A stretch of DNA of 64,000 nt from positions 144,047,301 through 144,111,300 of the forward strand of contig JAIOJX010000025.1 of NCBI GenBank assembly GCA_022376925.1. The letters are read 5' to 3'. The stretch is from Tragulus kanchil. Its lineage: Eukaryota; Chordata; Mammalia; Artiodactyla; Tragulidae. Within the stretch, counting starts at the first letter, position 1. The number at the start of each line of letters is the position of its first letter. Shown in pieces: positions 57,840 through 64,000 of this stretch. Position numbers and translations under genes: made by a program. Under the pieces are notes generated by a model. The model was not told the origin of the DNA, ran no database searches, and saw nothing but the letters and a program-made list of their open reading frames with translations.

Positions 57840-60323
57840 GCTCATTTAATCAGATATGAAAAGCTGCTTTTGAGAAACAAAAGCTGGCTTTATTATGGAG
57901 ACAAGGCCTACAAAACTCTCCCAGGAAAACTGCCTGATACCTGGTTTGCAGAGCTCAGCCTTACAGGTAGTAAACAATGTTACTTCCTGGTAGGTCAAGA
58001 CCCTTAGAAAATTAGAGGCACTATGAGAAGAGACAGAAATGACGCAAGTTTAGAGCTATTGTAAGTGAATGTGATGGAGGGAGTATCTTGGACTTCATTT
58101 TCTTATCTTGGGCTAGTAAATGATAAGAGCTTTCGTAAGTAAAACCTGATATCACTTACGAAAATTTCTAAGCAGAAGTTAGCCTTGTAGTGTTTGTAAT
58201 TGTTAACTATTATATGACTCTTGATTGGCAAAAAGTCTAAGAAGGTGTACATAATAAATTAATACACTTACTGTACCTGTGTAAATAATCAGACTAAACT
58301 AGTGAGATCAAACTTAGGTTGTAATCAGGAAAATATTTCTTTTGAGATTATCATGATTACAAGGGAAGGGGACTCTGTCAGGAAAAATTGTGAAAGACTT
58401 TGAAAGATACCAAAAAAATTCCTAGGTATCTTCAGTGGAAAATTCTGTGTTGTCTAGGGCATACCATTTCAGGTTTTCTGATACTAAGGAGTTTGTATTT
58501 TTAATTTTCTTTGACCTATTTTATAAGTTGTAGAAAATCAATGTGAATGACTCTCGACCATGAAAGTGTAAACTAATTGTGTTCAGTGGAAAGAAATTGA
58601 TTATTGGTCTGTGGATATTGACCAGTCTTGCCAGTTTTGCATCTATTGAAATAGCTAATTTATTTGAATATTCACCATGGACCTACATATGATGTCTACC
58701 CTTTGGATATTCCTGCAAATTGTTATAATATCTTACTGGTTCCCTGACTACTTAATGAATTATGTAGAATTATTGGCATATGTTCATTTAAACTATAAGA
58801 AGTTATGATAAGTGGAATACTTGAATAAGTAGCAAGAAGAAAAGTAGGCCACCAAAGGTTCAAGATTAAACATCTTTAATATATTTAAAAGGTAAAGTGT
58901 ATAATTAAACCTAAATGTTGATTTCACAAATGCTATGAAGAGAGAAAAAGCTTAGATATTAAAGCTTTATGCCAGCACATTTTATATCTTTATTTTATCT
59001 TTATTTTCTATAACACTGGTTGGCCCATCTCTCAGAAATGGTTTTTATGAGCACTGTTCAGTCACATCATGTCATTGATTTAAATTGGTTAAAAGGCACA
59101 ACGGTTGCATTTCTGAAACAGTGTAAAAGTTCTGTCACCTAAAAAATGATATCTCTGAAATGAGGAAAATCAAGCTCTATGTATTGAGTGTTCAACTCCT
59201 GAAGACAAATTTCTAAAAACTGACAATTTTTACCAGGCTATAAAATTTCGTATGCCTGCTCTTACTTATCAGTGTCATGATAATAAGGCACCCAATGTAG
59301 ACCATTAATGGTCTTAAGGAAACTTATGCTAGACATCATTTATCAAAGCAATGATAGAAATATTTGTTTTAAAGAATGTTGATAAACATTGCATGCAAAA
59401 AAGAATTCAGTGTCAATTAAGATTAGAAAAAAATGTTCTCAATGAAAATTAGCATATTAGAAGTTCTGTGCACTCTTACCACTGAAAATCCTACCTGTGA
59501 AGCTTTAATTAAAGTTTTCCAAACCTATGTGAGTATTTTCCCCCACAGATCCCTATCAACAACACATGGAATAATGTTCCTCAGGAAAACAGTTTAGAGT
59601 ATGCTCTACTATCATGAATCATCTATTAGATTGTTTATAAACTCTTGGTAAATTCTATAAAAATAAGGTAATTTTAATGAGCAATTAAAGTGTTCATAAG
59701 GATACATATAGAGAAGAATGAATAGAAATGTAAATTATATATAATCCTATCAAGTAGAAGTAAGCATGTTTTATCATTTTTGTATGTATTAGTAAGCTAA
59801 TTTTTATAAGAAAGTTATCACACTATTTTTATAAACTCCAATTTTTTATTAGACATATTACAAACATACTTCTAGGCTATTAAATTCCTGAAAACACAGT
59901 CTTAATGGCTTTGAGGTATTCTATTTATGAATACACCAAAATATTTTTTATAAGCCTTATCAATGGGCATTTAAATTAGCCTGTTTTTCACTATCATAAA
60001 TTCCACATGGACATTGAGATGGTTCTTTAGGATATGTTTCTAATCCAAACACAGCAGATCAAAGAGTATGTAAAATTCTAGTGCTCTTGATCTGTGTTTT
60101 GATTTCCACCTTTGTTGGGTCCTCCAAGTTGCAGACCTGCACTATATTTTACTGTCAGCTCTGTTTCTACTTTTTGAAGATGTTTAAAATCATGACCTAT
60201 CTCTTTAAAGTTTCAACTATATTATTCTCAGTCAGTTGACTTCATACCCTTCTTTTGAAAGAAAATAGAACACATGCTACCTCACCTAAAATAATTTTAC
60301 ATACTTATTTGTATCACCGTCTA
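57840..60323. other. AT-rich sequence with no recognised gene or repeat
   Basis: The longest single-copy stretch without any recognised element. An open frame at 57789-58007 (72 codons) ends just after a CAG/GTAGT donor-like site at 57966, but I recognise no domain and see no partner acceptor. I do not call it an exon. Confidence 0.5.
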
Positions 60324-60333
60324 TCCTTTTCAC

Positions 60334-60657
60334 ATTTTTTTTAAGATTTATTTATTTACTTATTTTGGAGGGGTGGGGTGGGGAGGGAGGGGAGCAGGCG
60401 GGCTACTTCTATTGGTCTTTCATTTGTCTATTTTCATCCATCTTTGTTCTTTGGCCCCTGTGGGCCTCCCATCGCGGTGGCCTATGTTGTCGCAGAGCAC
60501 GGCTCTGGGCGCATGTGCTCCAGAGCTCCGGCTCGGTAATTGGACACATCAGTCCAGCCGCTCCGCAGCACGTGGGATCTTCCCAGGCCAGGGATCGAAC
60601 CGGCGCCTCTTGCACTGCAAGGCGGTGTCCTTAGTCACTGGACCACCAGGGAAGCCC
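60334..60657 (-). mobile_element. Long CHR-like SINE, minus strand
   Basis: TTTATTTATTTACTTATTTT, then GGGGTGGGGTGGGGAGGG, GGGCTACTTCTATTGGTC, TTTGGCCCCTGTGGGCC, GTGCTCCAGAGCTCCGGC, CCAGGCCAGGGATCGAACC and CCACCAGGGAAGCCC. Perfect 10-bp flanking repeats TCCTTTTCAC at 60324 and 60658 are the target-site duplication. Confidence 0.9.
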
Positions 60658-60799
60658 TCCTTTTCACTTTTTCTCAGATTAAAATATAAGTCTTCGTCCT
60701 GAATCTTGAATTCCAGTCTAACGTGTTTCTCAGAAGACCTTCACGTTCTCTATTTTACACCACATCTCCCCACTTCTACTGATTCTTTCACAACATGAA

Positions 60800-61360
60800 C
60801 CCCAAATGAACAAACAAAAAACAAACTTCAACACTGCAGTCCACTCCAGCTACTACCTTATACTTCTTCCTCCACAGTCAAACTTCTTTAAGAGGTTGTT
60901 TCTACTCACAGTTGATTTTCATTTCCTTACCTCCATTTAACCCTCATTGCACAAATCTGGCCCACCTCTATTTCATACACTGCTTTTCCAAAGGTATATT
61001 TTACTAATAATCCTAGTGACACTTATCATTTGGTCCTTAATTGATTTGCCTTCCCTGTGATATTTAGCACTTCTGATTACTCTGTCTCTGAAACATTCAC
61101 TTTCTCAGGTTTCATGAAAGCATACTCTTCTAATTTTCCTTCTAATTTTCTGACTGCCTGGTCACTCTCATTTGACAGTTTGGGTTTTTTTTTTTGTATA
61201 CATGCTTTAAAGTGAGTTATTTTTCAAGTACTATGTCAGACTTTTTTCTTTATTATTTTCTTTGTTTTGTTTTTGTCTCCATACGACATGCTCTCTCTAG
61301 AAAATATCATCTATATTCATGATGCTGATTATCATCAGTCTCATGTTCATCCTGTCCTAT
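60800..61360 (+). mobile_element. L2 LINE internal fragment (reverse-transcriptase region relic)
   Basis: Blocks CACAGTCAAACTTCTTTAAG, GAGGTTGTTTCTACTCACAG, CATTTCCTTACCTCCATTTA, TGCACAAATCTGGCCCACC, TGATATTTAGCACTTCTGAT and TATATTCATGATGCTGATTA run in the order of the coding part of L2 around the RT palm. No frame stays open and the similarity is remote. Confidence 0.5.
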
Positions 61361-61384
61361 AGGACTAAATATTTACTAATTTCC

Positions 61385-61800
61385 ATGTACCAGCTGTATC
61401 TTTAGCCAGGTTATTGATAGGTAAGTCATCTCAATGTTAGATTTCTCATCTGTAAAATGGGAGTAGAATTGTATACCTTCTGTGGGTCACATTGAATATA
61501 TCAGTGTGTGAGTGTGTGCTAAGTCATTCAGCTGTCTCCAACTCTTTGTGATCCCACAGACTTTAGCCTGCCAGACTCCTCTGTCCATGAGATTCTTTAG
61601 GCAAGAATATGGGAATTGGTAGCTGTTCCCTTCTCCAGGGGATCTTCTCATGCCAGGGATAGAACCTGGAGCCTCCTGCACTGCGGGCAGATTCTTTACT
61701 GTCTGAGTCACCTAGGAAGGCAAACATCAGTGAGATAACTTAAATATTTTAGTACAGTACCTGGCAAAAAAAACAAGTGCTTAATAAGCATCTTAACTCA
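61385..61800 (+). mobile_element. MIR SINE split by a younger SINE
   Basis: Left part: GTATCTTTAGCCAGG, TTAGATTTCTCATCTGTAAA, ATGGGAGTAGAATTGTATACC. Right part after the insertion: GAGATAACTTAAATATTTTAG, TACAGTACCTGGCA, AGTGCTTAATAAGCATC. Together these are the MIR core and tail in order. Confidence 0.75.
61507..61725 (-). mobile_element. Bov-tA/BovA-type SINE, minus strand, inserted in a MIR
   Basis: The plus strand reads GTGTGCTAAGTCATTCAGC, CCAACTCTTTGTGATCCCAC, TAGCCTGCCAGACTCCTCTG, TTCTCCAGGGGATCTTCTC, GCACTGCGGGCAGATTC and TGAGTCACCTAGGAAGG. ATCAGTG at 61500 and 61726 is the 7-bp target duplication. Confidence 0.9.
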
Positions 61801-62395
61801 TAATCTATAGTGTATTCAAAACAATTATGGGCAAGACATTATAATACTCAAGTAATTGGTGGAAAGAAAATTTTTGTTGAATAACAAAATTAAGGCCAAA
61901 TAACACATCGGTATGTACATAAATATATATTATTTAAGAGCAATAACAGTTGAATCTGAATTTTTCAGTGGTTTAACACAATATATGTCAATTTTTCACT
62001 CACTTAAAATACAATAGGCAAGGCAGAGGCTTTGCTCCACTCATTTGTTCAGAGACTCAGACTGATACAGATTTAATAGGCATAGAGTCTGCCATTTTCA
62101 GACATTGTAGATGGTATTTTTGCCAAATATTTTGCCAATGCCTATCTTAAATCTTTGCAGCCCCTGGCACAAATCTTCTTGCCATCCACTGATTTCCTAC
62201 TAAGCCATGATATATCTTTTGGGTTGTTTGGTGGTTTTTTTTTTTTTGGTTTGAAGTTCTACTCTCTTCTATTGGCAATTTGTATATCAGTTATAGTAAC
62301 AAAAACTGCCTAAAGATAATTGCTAAAATCTCAGTGGCTTACTACAGTGACCATATAAAATTTTAATATCATTTGTACAGTATATTACTCCATTT
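61801..62395. other. AT-rich sequence, nothing recognised
   Basis: Includes T runs near 62239; no repeat family or gene recognised. Confidence 0.45.
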
Positions 62396-62472
62396 CTTAG
62401 AGGTCACCTGTAAGTCAAGGAACAGATGTCAATTCGCACATTATACATAATTGGTAAACAGCAGTATGAGTT

Positions 62473-62687
62473 GGGCTTTCCTGGTGGTTCAGATGTTAAA
62501 GAACCTGCCTGCAATGAAGGAGACCAGGGTTCAATCCCTGGGTTGGGAAAATCCCCTGGAGAAGGGAATGGCTACCCACTCCAGTATTCTTGCCTGCAGA
62601 ATCCCATGGACAGAGGTACCTGAGGGGAATAGTCCATGGCAGCACAAAGGGGCAGACATGATTGAGCGACTAAGCATGCATGCAACA
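62473..62687 (+). mobile_element. Bov-tA-type SINE, well preserved
   Basis: GGGCTTTCCTGGTGGTTCAG, GTTAAAGAACCTGCCTGC, AGGGTTCAATCCCTGGGTTG, ATCCCCTGGAGAAGGGAATG, GCTACCCACTCCAGTATTC, TTGCCTGCAGAATCCCATGG and GATTGAGCGACTAAGCATGC. Flanks CAGTATGAGTTGGG (62462) and CAGTATGACTTGGG (62688) are its target duplication. The duplicate is at 63604-63818. Confidence 0.93.
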
Positions 62688-63023
62688 CAGTATGACTTGG
62701 GTGAAGTTATTTACCTTTGTCCTTTCTCAAATTTGTATATCTGCAAAATAAGGGACAATACTGGAATAAATGGTAAGATACCTTCAATTATAATTTATTT
62801 ACTTTAACATCCTATCAGGATAGCCATACCAGATAAAGTATTCACGGTTGTGGGCTTTTTTCCCTTCTTTCTTTCATTATTTTGACTGTAGCTTGTCATG
62901 GGAACATCTTGCTTGCAAAATTTCTCCTGAAAAGTCAGCTGGTTTTCTTGTGAAAGTTCCCTTGTAAATAACTAGTATTTTTCCTCAAACTGCCTTTAAG
63001 ATTCTCTTTTTGTATTTTATTTT

Positions 63024-63337
63024 ATCATTATTTTTTGTAACATTGGGGGGAGTTCCAGGGGGGTGGGAGAGGGGTGGGTGGGCCATTTCTATTGGTCTTT
63101 CATTTATCTATTTTCATCCATCTTTGTTCTTTGGCCCATGTGGGCCTCCCATCGTGGTGGCCTGTTGTCGCAGAGCACTGGCTCCGGGTACATGCACTCC
63201 AGAACTCCGGCTTGGTAATTTGACACATTGGTCCAGCTGCTCTGCGGCATGTGGGATCTTCCCAGGCCAGGGATCAAACCGGTGCTCCTTGCACTGCAAG
63301 GCAGTGCCCTTACCCACTGAACCACCAGGGAAGCCCC
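63024..63337 (-). mobile_element. Long CHR-like SINE, minus strand, with perfect target-site duplication
   Basis: Same architecture as the other long CHR-like copies: a GGGG-rich left part, GGGCCATTTCTATTGGTC, TTTGGCCCATGTGGGCC, CAGAGCACTGGCTCCGGG, CCAGGCCAGGGATCAAACC and CCACCAGGGAAGCCC. TGTATTTTATTTT at 63011-63023 is repeated exactly at 63338-63350. Confidence 0.92.
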
Positions 63338-64000
63338 TGTATTTTATTTTTGCCATTTTAATTATAATGTGTCTTGGTGTGAATGTTTTGAGGTTTGCCT
63401 TGTTTGGAAATTTGTATGCTTCCTGAACCTGGGTGTCTGTTTCCTTTCCCAGATTATGCAATTTGGCAGCTTCTGTTTCTTCAAATAAGTTCTTTTCTCC
63501 TTTCTATCTCTCTTCACCTTGTTTTTTTCTTAGAGGTCACCTGTAAGTCAAGGAACAGATGTCAATTCGCATTATACATAATTGGTAAACAGCAGTATGA
63601 GTTGGGCTTTCCTGGTGGTTCAGATGTTAAAGAACCTGCCTGCAATGAAGGAGACCAGGGTTCAATCCCTGGGTTGGGAAAATCCCCTGGAGAAGGGAAT
63701 GGCTACCCACTCCAGTATTCTTGCCTGCAGAATCCCATGGACAGAGGTACCTGAGGGGAATAGTCCATGGCAGCACAAAGGGGCAGACATGATTGAGCGA
63801 CTAAGCATGCATGCAACACAGTATGACTTGGGTGAAGTTATTTACCTTTGTCCTTTCTCAAATTTGTATATCTGCAAAATAAGGGACAATACTGGAATAA
63901 ATGGTAAGATACCTTCAATTATAATTTATTTACTTTAACATCCTATCAGGATAGCCATACCAGATAAAGTATTCACGGTTGTGGGCTTTTTTCCCTTCTT

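Larger units (their letters stand above)
62396..64000. repeat. Tandem direct duplication 22 (copies 62396-63528 and 63529-64000, second cut by window end, offset 1131-1133 bp)
   Basis: CTTAGAGGTCACCTG restarts at 63529 after GTTTTTTT. Copy 2 has a 2-base deletion near 63571 (TTCGCATTATAC versus TTCGCACATTATAC). Copy 2 is followed to the window edge without difference otherwise. Confidence 0.97.

Noticed and set aside
57789..58007. 72-codon frame with a CAG/GTAGT donor-like site near its end
   Set aside because: A single donor-like site is expected by chance. I see no acceptor with a pyrimidine tract tied to it and no known domain.

Overview
The window is AT-rich, non-coding nuclear DNA from a ruminant (Ruminantia, order Artiodactyla). 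Three signals support this. There are many tRNA-derived SINEs of the Bov-tA/BovA type. There is one BovB (RTE) LINE 3' fragment, a LINE found in ruminants but not in pigs, camels or whales. There are long CHR-like, tRNA-Glu-derived SINEs typical of whales, hippos and ruminants. Older mammalian repeats (MIR, L2, MLT1/MST MaLR LTRs) fill much of the rest. I found no exon of a recognisable gene, no RNA gene apart from SINE-embedded tRNA relics, and no bacterial, phage or CRISPR feature. The longest open frames (up to 158 codons) all lie inside SINEs and are not genes.

The dominant structure is not a normal genomic feature. Twenty-two stretches of about 1.04-1.22 kb occur twice in direct orientation, almost always head-to-tail with no spacer. 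Second copies begin near 1755, 4121, 6192, 8518, 10591, 12944, 18061, 20391, 22744, 25663, 27639, 29467, 31893, 33726, 35581, 38260, 41698, 44697, 49638, 54328, 56715 and 63529. The copies are nearly identical. Differences are mostly homopolymer-length changes plus garbled bases close to the junctions. Neighbouring duplications often overlap, so some DNA appears three times. The simplest reading is that overlapping pieces of a draft assembly were laid end to end without merging their roughly 1.1 kb overlaps. About 24 kb of the 64 kb is redundant, so the real locus is probably near 40 kb.

Layout. 1-650 is an LTR-like sequence with a 50-bp tandem repeat. 0.9-3.0 kb holds SINEs. 5.5-7.2 kb has an MLT1 LTR on the minus strand (two copies). 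8.2-10.9 kb has an MST/MLT1 LTR on the plus strand (one full copy and two partial). 10-14.8 kb has Bov-tA-type SINEs. 14.8-25 kb is largely unannotated AT-rich DNA with one SINE (two copies). 25-31 kb has L2 fragments and SINEs. 31-37 kb has Bov-type and CHR-like SINEs. 37-45 kb is mostly featureless, with a possible old L1 piece. 45.8-48.2 kb has a MIR, a CHR-like SINE and an MLT1 LTR interrupted by a SINE. 53.2-54.8 kb has the BovB fragment (two copies). 55.8-57.3 kb and 60.3-64 kb have more CHR-like and Bov SINEs, an L2 reverse-transcriptase-region relic, and a MIR split by a SINE.

No genes act together here. The biology is a history of retroelement insertion, overlaid by what is most likely an assembly fault.
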